Positions 36,139 through 44,509 of a stretch of DNA of 64,000 bases are shown piece after piece; position 1 is the stretch's first letter; every line of letters begins with the position of its first letter. The notes under the pieces were generated by a model. It was not told the origin of the DNA and searched no databases. It saw nothing but the letters and a program-made list of their open reading frames with translations. The stretch is from an uncultured Bacillota bacterium. GTDB taxonomy: Bacteria; Bacillota_I; Bacilli_A; RFN20; CAG-826. Position numbers and translations under genes: made by a program. The DNA lies in contig CASEPN010000002.1 in NCBI GenBank assembly GCA_949289845.1, forward strand, positions 1 through 64,000, read 5' to 3'.

Positions 36139-37461
36139 TTATTTTCCCACGCAAAAGCGAGAAAAGATTTCGTCCTCGATGTCGGAGGACGAGGAAGCCC
36201 CCAGGACTTCTTTCAGAAGGGCGTACGCCTCTTGGACGGGAAGGGCGACAAGGGAGAGCGGGGCGCTTTCTTCAGAAAGGCGAGCGGCCTCCCTCAATGA
36301 GCAAGATGCGCGAGAAACCAGGTCCAGCTGGCGCTCGCTCACCAAGGCGGGGGAGTTCAGCCTCACCCCATCCAGGGAAAGCACGGAAACGATCGCGTCT
36401 AGCACGCCGGCGACCTCCCCCTTGAGCGCGGAGGCGGTTACGCCGCCAGAATCCTTTTGGGCTAGGTCGGCCTTGTTCCGTACGTGGATGATCGGGGAAC
36501 GAACACCTTCAGGAAGCACGGGTTCTTCGCCGTCGCGGATATCCGAGACAACAAGGACGACGTCCGCCTTCCGGATCGCCTCTTCCCCCATCTGGATCCC
36601 TTTTTGTTCGACCGGGTCATCGGAAGTCCGGACGCCCGCTGTATCTAGGAACCGGATAGGAACGCCTTTATGAACAATCTCTCCCGTCACAACATCCCTT
36701 GTTGTTCCGGGTATATCCGTGACGATCGCCCTCTCTTCGCCAAGCAAGGCGTTAAGAAGCGAGGACTTCCCTACATTCGGAAGACCTACGATCGCGACAT
36801 CCACGCCTTTGATGACGGCCGTTGCAGCCTTCCCCTGGGAAACAAGGTCGTCGAGCTTTTTGAGGATGGGCGGTGTCTCGCTAACGATTTTTGTGTGCAA
36901 ATCCTTATCCAAATCTTCGAATTCAGGAAAGTCTATGCTTGTCTCGATAGAGGCTAGCAAAGACGCGATCGCCTCTGTCGCTGTTTCCAGCACCTTTGAA
37001 GAAGATCCTTCCAAGGCCCCGAGGGACAAGGAAGCGCCTTCCTCGCTCGCGGAACCGATTAGAGCGTTCACGGCCTCCGCCTCGACAAGGTCCACCTTTC
37101 CGTTCAGGAACGCGCGCAGGGTGAATTCCCCGGGCTTCGCCATCCTGGCACCCTTGGCCAGGAAGGCTTTGATGATCCCTTCCCCGATCAAGGGATTCCC
37201 GTGGGCGATGATTTCCACAACTTCCTCGCCAGTGGATGATTTCCCCGAAGGGTAGGCGAGGGCGACGACTTGATCCAACGGCCTTCCCTCGCTATCGCAA
37301 AGAAGCCCGACGAAGCTTGTCCTCTCTTGGACGGAAAGGACAGAGGGGCGGCCCATCAAATCCGCGAGAACCGAAAGGACTCCCGCTCCGCTGGAACGGA
37401 CGACAAGGAGGGCGCTGCGAAGGGGCGGGGTCGCCAGGGCGACGATGGCCTCCCGGTCCAC
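36139..37461 (-). CDS. mnmE: tRNA modification GTPase
   Basis: A 440-residue MnmE that with MnmG installs the cmnm5 group on U34 of tRNAs. It has the N-terminal tetrahydrofolate-binding domain, a helical domain, the inserted G domain with GLPNVGKSSLLN (G1), DIPGTTRD (G2), DTAGVR (G3) and NKAD (G4), and the C-terminal CVGK. The GTG start lies 6 nt after AAGGAG and abuts the upstream stop. mnmG is not in this window. Confidence 0.98.
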   Translation of the reverse strand: MDREAIVALATPPLRSALLVVRSSGAGVLSVLADLMGRPSVLSVQERTSFVGLLCDSEGRPLDQVVALAYPSGKSSTGEEVVEIIAHGNPLIGEGIIKAFLAKGARMAKPGEFTLRAFLNGKVDLVEAEAVNALIGSASEEGASLSLGALEGSSSKVLETATEAIASLLASIETSIDFPEFEDLDKDLHTKIVSETPPILKKLDDLVSQGKAATAVIKGVDVAIVGLPNVGKSSLLNALLGEERAIVTDIPGTTRDVVTGEIVHKGVPIRFLDTAGVRTSDDPVEQKGIQMGEEAIRKADVVLVVSDIRDGEEPVLPEGVRSPIIHVRNKADLAQKDSGGVTASALKGEVAGVLDAIVSVLSLDGVRLNSPALVSERQLDLVSRASCSLREAARLSEESAPLSLVALPVQEAYALLKEVLGASSSSDIEDEIFSRFCVGK

Positions 37462-38601
37462 TCACTTCTCCTTTCTCATTCTCCCCTTTAGGGAGTGTAT
37501 GCGGATGCTCCCGCCGTTCCTGTGGCAAAGCTCCTTGGCGTAGGCGAGGGCCTCCTTCTGGGTGGGGAAGAGGCGGATCGCCCTCTTGCCGGTCGCAAGG
37601 CGCACCTGCCAGCGAACCCCGTCCTTCTGGCGGCTGATGTGATAGACGCGGGTCCTTCCGTTATAGAAGCCCGGGCCTCTCTTCTTCAGTTCCTCCGCCT
37701 CCTGGCGTTCCTGGCGCTCCTCTTCTTCCTCGCTATCCTCGTCGGCATAGCTCACGGCGACATCGCTTCCCGTTTCCTCGAGGGGCTTTTCATCTGATGT
37801 CGTCTCCACAGGAGAAGGTTCCGGCTCCTGGACAGGGGCTGGGGCGGGGCTTTCCTGCCCCGCAGCCTCAGCGCGCTTCACCGCGCTGGAAAGTTGGGCG
37901 GACTCCGCGGAGGCAATCGTCACGCCTCTCGACCATGCACGGTCGATCCGGTTCCGGATAGGGATGATGATGAGCGCGACGAGGAACACCCCAAGGATGA
38001 TTACGAGCCCGTAGATGACAGGCATCAGGTTCGTTGGTTCTTCCGCCTCAAGGATGGGGTAGGGGTCCCCGATTGCGGAGGCGTAGATCAAGGGAAGGAT
38101 AGAGGCGAAGTAGACGGCGGACGGGACGATCGCAAGAAGCGACTCGAAAAGGTTCAGCCTCGTCTCATGCTCCACGGTCATGAAGGAGACGAGCGAGGCG
38201 GCCGGCACCAGGATGCGGATCCAGAGGGTGTCGACGACGTTCACCAACTCATTCAGGTCCTGCTTGGTCTCGCCGGAAAGGGGGTAGATGTAGACAAGGG
38301 AGAAAAGGAGGGAGGCCACAAGCGTCGCCACGGCGACGAGCTTCAAGGACCGAACCCAGTGCGGAATCTCATACGCCCCGCGGCTAAGCGCGACGATGTC
38401 GAAGGCAAAGGTGATGAACGCGCTGACCATGAAGAGAAGCGCGGCATCCAGCGTGAAGTCGCTGAAGGCCATCGCCCCCGAGGGGAGGCTCTGGCGGAGG
38501 GGCGCCCACCACCCAAAGAATGCATTGAGGGCAATGACGGCCACCATTATCCCGAGCAGGAGGTTCAGGATGAGCGAAGCGATGTGACACAGGCGTTTCA
38601 T
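37462..38601 (-). CDS. Membrane protein with C-terminal DUF2188 domain
   Basis: A 379-residue protein with about five to six N-terminal helices (roughly 5-215), an acidic Pro/Ser/Glu linker (about 225-305), and a DUF2188 domain (RVYHISRQKDGVRWQVRLA, then LFPTQKEALAYAKELC and SIRIHS, about 315-375). DUF2188 is a small beta-alpha-beta domain of unknown role. It sits in the yidC-jag-mnmE operon where Firmicutes normally have nothing. TATAAT lies 17 nt before the ATG, so it may also have its own promoter. Confidence 0.88.
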   Translation of the reverse strand: MKRLCHIASLILNLLLGIMVAVIALNAFFGWWAPLRQSLPSGAMAFSDFTLDAALLFMVSAFITFAFDIVALSRGAYEIPHWVRSLKLVAVATLVASLLFSLVYIYPLSGETKQDLNELVNVVDTLWIRILVPAASLVSFMTVEHETRLNLFESLLAIVPSAVYFASILPLIYASAIGDPYPILEAEEPTNLMPVIYGLVIILGVFLVALIIIPIRNRIDRAWSRGVTIASAESAQLSSAVKRAEAAGQESPAPAPVQEPEPSPVETTSDEKPLEETGSDVAVSYADEDSEEEEERQERQEAEELKKRGPGFYNGRTRVYHISRQKDGVRWQVRLATGKRAIRLFPTQKEALAYAKELCHRNGGSIRIHSLKGRMRKEK

Positions 38602-38618
38602 AGAAATATCCCGCCGGC

Positions 38619-38624
38619 ATTATA
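38619..38624 (-). promoter_or_regulatory. -10 element before the DUF2188 membrane gene
   Basis: On the minus strand a perfect TATAAT, 17 nt before the ATG, just after the jag terminator. The -35 is weak (CAAAAG). Confidence 0.5.
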
Positions 38625-38648
38625 TTCGCAAAGCCGGCTTCCTTTTGG

Positions 38649-38672
38649 AAAAAGCGGAGCCTAGGGCTCCGC
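38649..38672 (-). terminator. Terminator after jag
   Basis: On the minus strand GCGGAGCC-CTA-GGCTCCGC followed by TTTTTCC, 5 bp after the jag stop. It ends the rpmH-rnpA-yidC-jag transcript. Confidence 0.9.
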
Positions 38673-38676
38673 ACGT

Positions 38677-39276
38677 CTAGTCGACGTACTTGATGACGAC
38701 CGCTCGCTCGTCCCCGACGCCCTCGCTTTCGGTCTGGATGTGCTCGAGGCCGTTCAGCTCGTTATGGACGATCCGCCTTTCATCAGGGGTCATGGGCTCC
38801 AGCTTGCAGTCGACGCGGGAGCGCTGGACGTTCCTCGCCTCGCGCCGGGCGATCCGGGCGACGCGATCGTAGCGGTCTTCCTTGTAGCCGCCGACATCAA
38901 GGAGGATGCGGTAGCGGTGGCGGAAGTGGGCGCTCACGGCGAGCCTCGTAAGCTCGTTGAGCGCCTGGAGGGTCTTCCCGCCCTTGCCGATGAGGATGGG
39001 GTTCCGGCCGCTGTCGAGGGTGATGTGGATGATGTCCTCGTCGATGTAGCCGTCCGCGGTCACCTCGACCCCAAGGCCCGCGATGGCCTGGCGGAGGTAT
39101 TCCTGCGCGTATTCGAGAGCGTCCTCGATGGAGGCGACGCAGATCGTCACGGACTTGGAGAAAAGTCCTTTCTTCTCCTCGACGAGGGTGTACTCGAGCT
39201 TGTCTGCCTCGACGCCAAGCTCGAGGGAGGCCTGTTCGATGGCCTTCTCAAGCGTTTTCGCTGTGTACTGCTTCAT
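38677..39276 (-). CDS. jag: KH/R3H RNA-binding protein Jag (KhpB)
   Basis: A 199-residue protein with an N-terminal Jag domain (about 1-50), a KH-like domain (ILIGKGGKTLQALNELTRLA) and an R3H domain (RREARNVQRSRVDCKLEPM). KhpB works with KhpA as an RNA chaperone linked to cell elongation and division. It starts 3 bp after the yidC stop, the usual pairing. Confidence 0.96.
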   Translation of the reverse strand: MKQYTAKTLEKAIEQASLELGVEADKLEYTLVEEKKGLFSKSVTICVASIEDALEYAQEYLRQAIAGLGVEVTADGYIDEDIIHITLDSGRNPILIGKGGKTLQALNELTRLAVSAHFRHRYRILLDVGGYKEDRYDRVARIARREARNVQRSRVDCKLEPMTPDERRIVHNELNGLEHIQTESEGVGDERAVVIKYVD

Positions 39277-39279
39277 AGG

Positions 39280-40872
39280 CTACCTTCCTTTCTTCTCCGC
39301 CTTCTTCATGAAGTGCTTGGAGAGATAGAGCTGGGTGAAGAGCGTCTGCACGATGCTCATGAGCGAGCCGATCGCCCAGTAGACCGTCATGGCGCTCGGC
39401 AGGCTGAAGGAGATGAGGATGGTGAACGCGAGCATGCCGATGCTCACCCACTTCATGGTCCTCTGCGTCTTCTCGGCGGCCGGGTTCGTCCCGGTCTTGG
39501 TCATGTTCTTCGTGCGCCTCTTGTTGATCCACTGGGGCAAGAGGAAGGAAAGAACCTGGAGGGCCACCATGATCACGAAGATGACCACCATGGTCCACCA
39601 GCCGTTGGAGTTGTAGTACCAGGCCCCGTTGAAGTCGAGGAGGGCGGTGCTCACCGTTTCCGAAAGCGAAAGGTTCAGGAACTCGCCCGTGCCAAGGGCC
39701 GCGGAGCCCTGGAGGGCGCCCCAGACCGCGATGAAGATGGGGAACTGGAAGACGAGGGCGAGGATCATCGACCAAGGCGAGACGTGATTCCTCTTATAAA
39801 GAGCCATCTGCTCCTGCCCCATGCGGAGCTTCTCCGCCTGGTTCGTGTTGCTGTTCGGGTATTTCGCCTGGATCTTCGCCATCTGGGGCTGGAGGGCCTG
39901 CATCTTCTGCTGGTCCATCGTGGTCTTGAACGTGAGCCCGAGGACGATGAGACGGACGATAATGGTCACCAGGATGAGCGCCCAGATCTGCCCGAAGCCA
40001 GTGAGGGCGGGCTCGAAGGACACGGAAAGGGTGTCGAGAAGCCAGGCGACCGGATAGACGATGAGGCCCTCGAGGAAGCCTTTGCTCCAGGCGTAGCCCC
40101 AGTCCTTGACCTCCATCGAGACTTCCCAGTTCTGCTGAGGGCCGTAGTGGCCGAAGGAGCCTTCGATGTTCGTGATGCAGGAAATGTTCGTGGAGATGGC
40201 GCTGTTGATCTGGTTCTTATAGGCCGTGATCCAGTCGAAGCTCGGGGCGTTCTCCGCCCCAAGCGAAATCGCGAGCTCATCGTTCCACTTGTCGTAGTTG
40301 ATCCAAAGGTTCCCGTTTCCCTCCTCGTCGTAGCCGTAGAACTTCAGGAACCCGTAGCGGCGAAGGAGGCTGTCCTCGTTCACTTCGATTCCTTCCTCCG
40401 TCCCGAGCACGTCCGGCGCGGACCAAGGGTTCACGTCCTCGGCGGTCAGGGTCGCCTTGTCCACGGCTTCGCCGTTATCGATCGCGGCGTCCACCGCGGC
40501 ATCCAGCACGAGCTGGTCGATGGCCTTGAAGTATTCGTAGCTCGGGGGAATGAACCGCTGCGCCTCCATCGAGGCGACGAGGTCGTTCACCAGGGTCGCG
40601 TTCTTGGCGGTGTAGTTCCCGTTCTGATCGACCGGGATGTATGCGTAGAGGGTGTCGTTCCCCTCCTCCCCATAGACCGCCCAGGCGAGCTCGGCGTAGT
40701 CGGCGGGGACATCGTCCTTGTCGACGTAGACGGTGACGCCCTGGTCGTAAGGGTAGGCCATGTTGGCGCGGTCGAGGTTCGAGCAGAAGCTCGCCGTGCA
40801 GCCGGAAAGCATCAGCCCTCCGACAAGAAGGGCCATCCCGCCGAGGATTTTCGCTTTAGTGCTTTTCTTCAC
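39280..40872 (-). CDS. yidC: Membrane protein insertase YidC, enlarged extracellular region
   Basis: A 530-residue YidC with a lipoprotein signal (LLVGGLMLSGC, Cys25) and the five-helix insertase core from about residue 255 (WLLDTLSVSF, IVRLIVLGLTFKTTMDQQKMQ, PIFIAVWGAL). Firmicutes YidC/SpoIIIJ proteins have about 260-310 residues. Here about 230 extra residues lie between the lipid anchor and the core. The GTG start (40870-40872) follows GGAG at 7 nt and overlaps rnpA by 17 nt. Confidence 0.95.
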   Translation of the reverse strand: MKKSTKAKILGGMALLVGGLMLSGCTASFCSNLDRANMAYPYDQGVTVYVDKDDVPADYAELAWAVYGEEGNDTLYAYIPVDQNGNYTAKNATLVNDLVASMEAQRFIPPSYEYFKAIDQLVLDAAVDAAIDNGEAVDKATLTAEDVNPWSAPDVLGTEEGIEVNEDSLLRRYGFLKFYGYDEEGNGNLWINYDKWNDELAISLGAENAPSFDWITAYKNQINSAISTNISCITNIEGSFGHYGPQQNWEVSMEVKDWGYAWSKGFLEGLIVYPVAWLLDTLSVSFEPALTGFGQIWALILVTIIVRLIVLGLTFKTTMDQQKMQALQPQMAKIQAKYPNSNTNQAEKLRMGQEQMALYKRNHVSPWSMILALVFQFPIFIAVWGALQGSAALGTGEFLNLSLSETVSTALLDFNGAWYYNSNGWWTMVVIFVIMVALQVLSFLLPQWINKRRTKNMTKTGTNPAAEKTQRTMKWVSIGMLAFTILISFSLPSAMTVYWAIGSLMSIVQTLFTQLYLSKHFMKKAEKKGR

Positions 40873-41200
40873 TTGTCTTCTCCAGTTCCGCCAATAGGGC
40901 AAGGAGCGATTCCTTCTCTTTCTGGAAAGAGGAGGTGTCGAACTCCGGCCTGGCAGCGATGATGATGTCGAAGGGCTTCCGGAAGTCGTGGGAGGAGGCG
41001 AGGATCGAGCGGATTTGCCTTTTAATCCGGTTTCTCCGGACGGCGTTCCCGCAGCGCTTGGTGACCTGGATCCCGACGCGAGATTTCCCGGCCTGGTTTT
41101 CCCTCCAGAAGAGGACGATCGCGCCCGCCTTGGCACGCCGCCCCTTCCGCTGGATGTCGAGGAACTCCTCGTGCTTCAGGATCCGGAACTCACGCCTCAC
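40856..41200 (-). CDS. rnpA: Ribonuclease P protein component
   Basis: A 114-residue basic protein binding RNase P RNA for tRNA 5' maturation. The signature is AVRRNRIKRQIRSIL with ILKHEEFLDIQRKGRR before it. The GTG start follows GGAGAGAACG. A hairpin with a T-run lies between it and rpmH, so only part of the rpmH transcripts reach it. Confidence 0.97.
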   Translation of the reverse strand: MRREFRILKHEEFLDIQRKGRRAKAGAIVLFWRENQAGKSRVGIQVTKRCGNAVRRNRIKRQIRSILASSHDFRKPFDIIIAARPEFDTSSFQKEKESLLALLAELEKTSEEKH

Positions 41201-41221
41201 CGTTCTCTCCGAGTCTAGAGA

Positions 41222-41239
41222 AAAGCCCGCGACGCGGGC
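41222..41239 (-). terminator. Attenuator between rpmH and rnpA
   Basis: On the minus strand GCCCGC-GTC-GCGGGC followed by TTTTCTC directly after the rpmH stop, 20 bp before rnpA. It would lower rnpA relative to L34. Confidence 0.7.
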
Positions 41240-41374
41240 CTAGGCGCAGATCTTCGCGCGGCCCTTCGCGCGGCGGCGGGCAAGGACCTTCCGCCCGTTG
41301 TGGGTCGCCATCCTGGCGCGGAAGCCGGCGACGTGGGCGTGCTTGATCTTGGAAGGCTGGTACGTTTTCTTCAT
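41240..41374 (-). CDS. rpmH: 50S ribosomal protein L34
   Basis: A 44-residue protein beginning [20 protein letters not shown] with [13 protein letters not shown]-like basic residues at the end, the normal L34 length and pattern. GGAGG lies 8 nt before the ATG. It is the first minus-strand gene left of oriC. Confidence 0.97.
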   Translation of the reverse strand: MKKTYQPSKIKHAHVAGFRARMATHNGRKVLARRRAKGRAKICA

Positions 41375-41410
41375 GTTATGTTCCTCCGAGTTGGCTTAGT
41401 AGCGGGAGCG

Positions 41411-41439
41411 ATTATAGAGAGCCGGCGCTCCCTTCTCAA
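41411..41439 (-). promoter_or_regulatory. rpmH promoter
   Basis: On the minus strand TTGAGA (-35, 41434-41439), exactly 17 bp, TATAAT (-10, 41411-41416). The leader is about 30 nt. It is the best sigma-A promoter in the window. Confidence 0.85.
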
Positions 41440-41495
41440 ACAAAATCGCGTGCGTTCAAGCGTACGCGCGCAAGAAGAGCTGGCTCAAGGCCGCG

Positions 41496-41756
41496 TTGTC
41501 CACAAATCCACAATCCGGTGAATAAGCCCATGTGGAAACTGTGGAGAGCTTGAGGAACGTTCGGTTTCACGAAACAAAAACCGCCATGCCCGATTGTGGA
41601 AACATCCACGGAAACCAAGGTTATCCACATCTGCGTTATCCACAATTTTGTAACGAACGAGTTTTCCACATAGGAATATTGTGGAAAACGTTTTTCTTTC
41701 GATTAGCACTTGTTAAGTTTGATGAAAAGGGTGTGGAAAACTTTGAGTTATCCACA
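41496..41756. other. oriC: oriC, left DnaA-box cluster
   Basis: Perfect TTATCCACA boxes at 41621-41629, 41636-41644 and 41748-41756 (plus), TTTTCCACA-type boxes at 41662-41670 (plus), 41680-41688 and 41732-41740 (minus), GTTTCCACA at 41531-41539 and 41595-41603 (minus), and weaker boxes near 41496-41512 and 41540-41548. The stretch 41375-41802 holds no gene. DnaA assembles here to start replication. Confidence 0.95.
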
Positions 41757-41786
41757 TGGGGCATGGTGCATAAGTCTCCTCGGTGG

Positions 41787-41792
41787 TAAACT
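41787..41792 (+). promoter_or_regulatory. -10 element of dnaA
   Basis: TAAACT lies 10 nt before the dnaA ATG and no Shine-Dalgarno is present, so the leader would be about 3 nt or absent. The -35 is unclear. DnaA boxes end 30 bp upstream, which would give autoregulation. Confidence 0.4.
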
Positions 41793-41802
41793 CCACCGCG
41801 AT

Positions 41803-43155
41803 ATGGGAACCACAGGCACGCAAATCGGAGAGCTCTGGTCGCGCGCCCTCGAGCTGATCAAGTCCCGCCTCCAGGACCCGATCTATTTCGACCCGTTCTT
41901 CGCCGACAGCCTCGTCGATCGCGTAGAAGGGAAGACGATCTACGTCGTAGCCAACTCCTCCGTCGCGGTGGCCACGCTTTCGGCCGCCCCCTTCAAGGAC
42001 ATAGCCGACCAGGCGGTTCAGGAGGTGACGCAGAGCGACTACACCGTCTGTTTCATACCAAGGCAGCTAAGCGCAAATGCTGGTGCTTCCCCGTCCAAAT
42101 CGTTGTTTTTTGCGAACGCGAAGCTGAATTCCAACTTCACGTTCCGCAACTTCGTGGTTGGGGCGAGCAACCGGGAGGCCTACCAGGCATCGGTCCTCGC
42201 GGCGAAGAATCCGGGCGCGTTCTCCAACCCCATCCTCATCTACGGGGATTCAGGATTGGGGAAAACGCATCTCCTCCAAGCCGTCGGGAACAGTGTCCGC
42301 GAGAACTCCCCGAACACCAGGGCCGTATACATCTCTTCGCACGACTTCATCGAGGAATACACCCGCTTCGTAAGGAGCGATAAGACAGAGTCCTTCGTGG
42401 GTTGGTTCCGCGATAACGCGGACGTCCTCCTCGTCGACGACGTCCAGTTCCTCGCCAACAAGCCGAACACAGAGGAGACCTTCTTCACCATCTTCAACGA
42501 CCTAATCGCCTCCTCGAAGCAGATCGTCCTCACCTGCGACCAGCACCCCTATCGCCTCGCAGGGCTTTCCGACAGGCTCAAGACCCGGTTCGTCTCGGGC
42601 CTTCCGTTGACGATTTCCGCTCCGGAACGCGAGGTTTGCGAGGAAATTCTCAAGTTGAAAATTGAATCGAACGGTTTGCGGCTCGAGGACTTCGACCCTT
42701 CGGTCATCACGTATTTCGCAGATAAGTTCGGGAAAAACATCCGCGAGCTCGAGGGCGCTTTTGCAAGGCTTCTTTTCTACGCGGTGAACCTTGCGCCAGG
42801 AAAGCGGATCGACCTTAAGACCGCCGTCGAGGCCGTGAACCCGCTTGCCGAGGTCGAGGGAGACCTCGCCGAGCTCACCGTGGAGAAGGTCATCGCAGCC
42901 GTCGCCACTACCTACGGCCTTACCGCCGCGCAGCTGACCGGCAAGATCCGCACCGCCCAGATCGCCCTGGCCAGGCACATCGCGATGTATATCTGCCGCG
43001 ACCTCCTGGACGCCCCCTTCGCCAAGATCGGGGCCGCCTTCGGGGGACGAGACCATACGACTGTGATGAACGGTGTAGAAAAAGTGGAAAAGTCCCTGTC
43101 CTCCGACAAGGAGCTGCAGCGTGTCGTGAAACGCATTGAATCGAAGCTGAAGTGA
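41803..43155 (+). CDS. dnaA: Chromosomal replication initiator DnaA
   Basis: A 450-residue DnaA. N-terminal helicase-loading domain (GELWSRALELIKSRL), linker, AAA+ domain with Walker A GDSGLGKTHLLQ and Walker B VLLVDDVQFL, and the C-terminal DNA-binding domain with FGGRDHTTVMNGVEK. The ATG at 41803 is chosen because the protein-like N-terminus starts there; the frame extends upstream through DnaA boxes. TAAACT lies 10 nt before the ATG, with no Shine-Dalgarno. Confidence 0.97.
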   Translation: MGTTGTQIGELWSRALELIKSRLQDPIYFDPFFADSLVDRVEGKTIYVVANSSVAVATLSAAPFKDIADQAVQEVTQSDYTVCFIPRQLSANAGASPSKSLFFANAKLNSNFTFRNFVVGASNREAYQASVLAAKNPGAFSNPILIYGDSGLGKTHLLQAVGNSVRENSPNTRAVYISSHDFIEEYTRFVRSDKTESFVGWFRDNADVLLVDDVQFLANKPNTEETFFTIFNDLIASSKQIVLTCDQHPYRLAGLSDRLKTRFVSGLPLTISAPEREVCEEILKLKIESNGLRLEDFDPSVITYFADKFGKNIRELEGAFARLLFYAVNLAPGKRIDLKTAVEAVNPLAEVEGDLAELTVEKVIAAVATTYGLTAAQLTGKIRTAQIALARHIAMYICRDLLDAPFAKIGAAFGGRDHTTVMNGVEKVEKSLSSDKELQRVVKRIESKLK

Positions 43156-43227
43156 CGATGATAACTTACAAAACCGCTAGTGCCCGCAAAATATACAACG
43201 TCCAGTTCGTAAGGGTTTCCGGCCGGG

Positions 43228-43290
43228 TTATCCACATATCCACCGCCCCTTATTGTTGTTATAAGAAATAGACTTAGAAATAGATTGAAT
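43228..43290. other. oriC, right part: DnaA box and candidate unwinding element
   Basis: A perfect TTATCCACA (43228-43236) is followed by the C-rich CCACCGCCCC and then AT-rich DNA beginning TTATTGTTGTTATAAG. On the lower strand this reads, 3' to 5', AAT AAC AAC AAT, close to the DnaA-trio pattern. Box, GC patch and trios in that order form the basal unwinding system of Bacillus, located between dnaA and dnaN as here. Confidence 0.65.
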
Positions 43291-43305
43291 GATTGGAGGT
43301 CGAAT

Positions 43306-44442
43306 ATGCGCTTCACAATGCCGACAGCCAGATTCGCCAAGGCCCTCGCCACCGCCGGGAGGGCTATTCCGGGAGTGGCGACGAACGCCTTCCTGCTCTA
43401 CTACAAGATCGCCGTCACGGACTCCGGTGTCGAGGTGACGGCCAGCAACGGGGGCATCTCCATCTGGACGTCGGTCCCTTTTGTCGAGGGCGACGAGACA
43501 GTGGTCAAGGACGCCGCCCCCGGCGCGGCCCTCTTCAACGCCCGCGTACTAAATGAGATCGTGCGGCGTCTGGACGGAAGCGAAATCACCATCGATGTGG
43601 TGGACCGCTCCTTCGCCAAGCTCCTTTGCGGGGACAACAGCGACTTCAGCCCGAGCTGCCGCGATGCGGATGAGTTCCCCGACATCGACTTCGAGCACTC
43701 CTCCCAGACATTCAAGATCTCCGGTCCCGACCTCGCTGAGCTTTGCGACCAGACGGTCTTCGCGACCGACCCTAACCCAAGGGTGGGCATGCCCGTTATC
43801 GGCGGCGTCAACATTCTGGGCGCGGACGGGACGCTCACCGCGACCGGGACGGATCGCGCGAGGCTTTCCCAAAAGAAGGTTCCCTGTGACCCGGACCTCG
43901 CCATCAACTGCACGATCCCCGCGGATTCCTTCCGCGAGATCGCCCGCCTTTTCGAGGACAAAGGCGAGGTGACCTTCTCCGCTAGCGAGGAAAGGGCGGT
44001 CTTCTCCTGCCGCGACATCGTCGCCACCACCAGGCTCATCAGCGGACGCTTCCCGCAGGTCCGGATTCCCGACCGCTTCCTCAGGACCCTCGTCGTCTCC
44101 TCGCGGCAGTTCATTGCCGCCGTGGAAAGGGTCCTGGCCATCGCCACCACGGAGAAGACGAAGAAGATCACCCTCTCCTGCGACGGCGAGGTCGTGAAGG
44201 TTACCTCCTACTCCGACGCAAACGGGGAGGCCACGGAGACGCTCAGGGACTGCTCCTACTCAGGCCCCGCGCTGGACATCGGCCTCAGCGGCGACTCCGT
44301 GATCGCCGCCATCCGGGCGCTTGGCTCGGAGGACGTGACCTTCGCCTTCGGAGGCGAGAAGGACCCGTTCCTGATCCACAACCCCGACGACCCCTCGATC
44401 GTCGAGCTCCTGAGTCCCAGGAGCACGGACGGAAGGGCCTAG
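43306..44442 (+). CDS. dnaN: DNA polymerase III beta clamp
   Basis: A 378-residue sliding clamp made of three similar domains. It begins MRFTMPTARFAKALATAGRAI and shows the usual internal pattern, for example KISGPDLAELCDQTVFATDP at the domain 2 start. The family norm is a C-terminal MPMR-like tail; here the end is LLSPRSTDGRA, an extended version. GGAGGT lies 6 nt before the ATG. Confidence 0.95.
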   Translation: MRFTMPTARFAKALATAGRAIPGVATNAFLLYYKIAVTDSGVEVTASNGGISIWTSVPFVEGDETVVKDAAPGAALFNARVLNEIVRRLDGSEITIDVVDRSFAKLLCGDNSDFSPSCRDADEFPDIDFEHSSQTFKISGPDLAELCDQTVFATDPNPRVGMPVIGGVNILGADGTLTATGTDRARLSQKKVPCDPDLAINCTIPADSFREIARLFEDKGEVTFSASEERAVFSCRDIVATTRLISGRFPQVRIPDRFLRTLVVSSRQFIAAVERVLAIATTEKTKKITLSCDGEVVKVTSYSDANGEATETLRDCSYSGPALDIGLSGDSVIAAIRALGSEDVTFAFGGEKDPFLIHNPDDPSIVELLSPRSTDGRA

Positions 44443-44458
44443 GGAAGGCTGGGGGAAG

Positions 44459-44479
44459 GCGCCGAGGAGGCGCCTTTTC
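44459..44479 (+). terminator. dnaN terminator
   Basis: GGCGCC-GAGGA-GGCGCC followed by TTTTCC, about 15 bp after the stop. Confidence 0.85.
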
Positions 44480-44490
44480 CATTACCAGGC

Positions 44491-44509
44491 TTTACTACTA
44501 TGTAGTAAA
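44491..44509. promoter_or_regulatory. Perfect palindrome overlapping the yaaA start region
   Basis: TTTACTAC-TAT-GTAGTAAA, an 8-bp perfect inverted repeat ending at the base before the yaaA ATG. TACTAT (44496-44501) inside it could be the -10, 8 nt from the ATG. No Shine-Dalgarno exists. It could be an operator or a hairpin in longer transcripts. Confidence 0.6.

Noticed and set aside
41560-41580. A third parS site near GTTTCACGAAAC in oriC
   Set aside because: The central CACGTG core is missing, so it does not fit the consensus.
44491-44509. Palindrome as a BlaI/MecI operator (TACTACNNNNGTAGTA)
   Set aside because: The spacer is 3 bp instead of 4, and no beta-lactam regulator is present.
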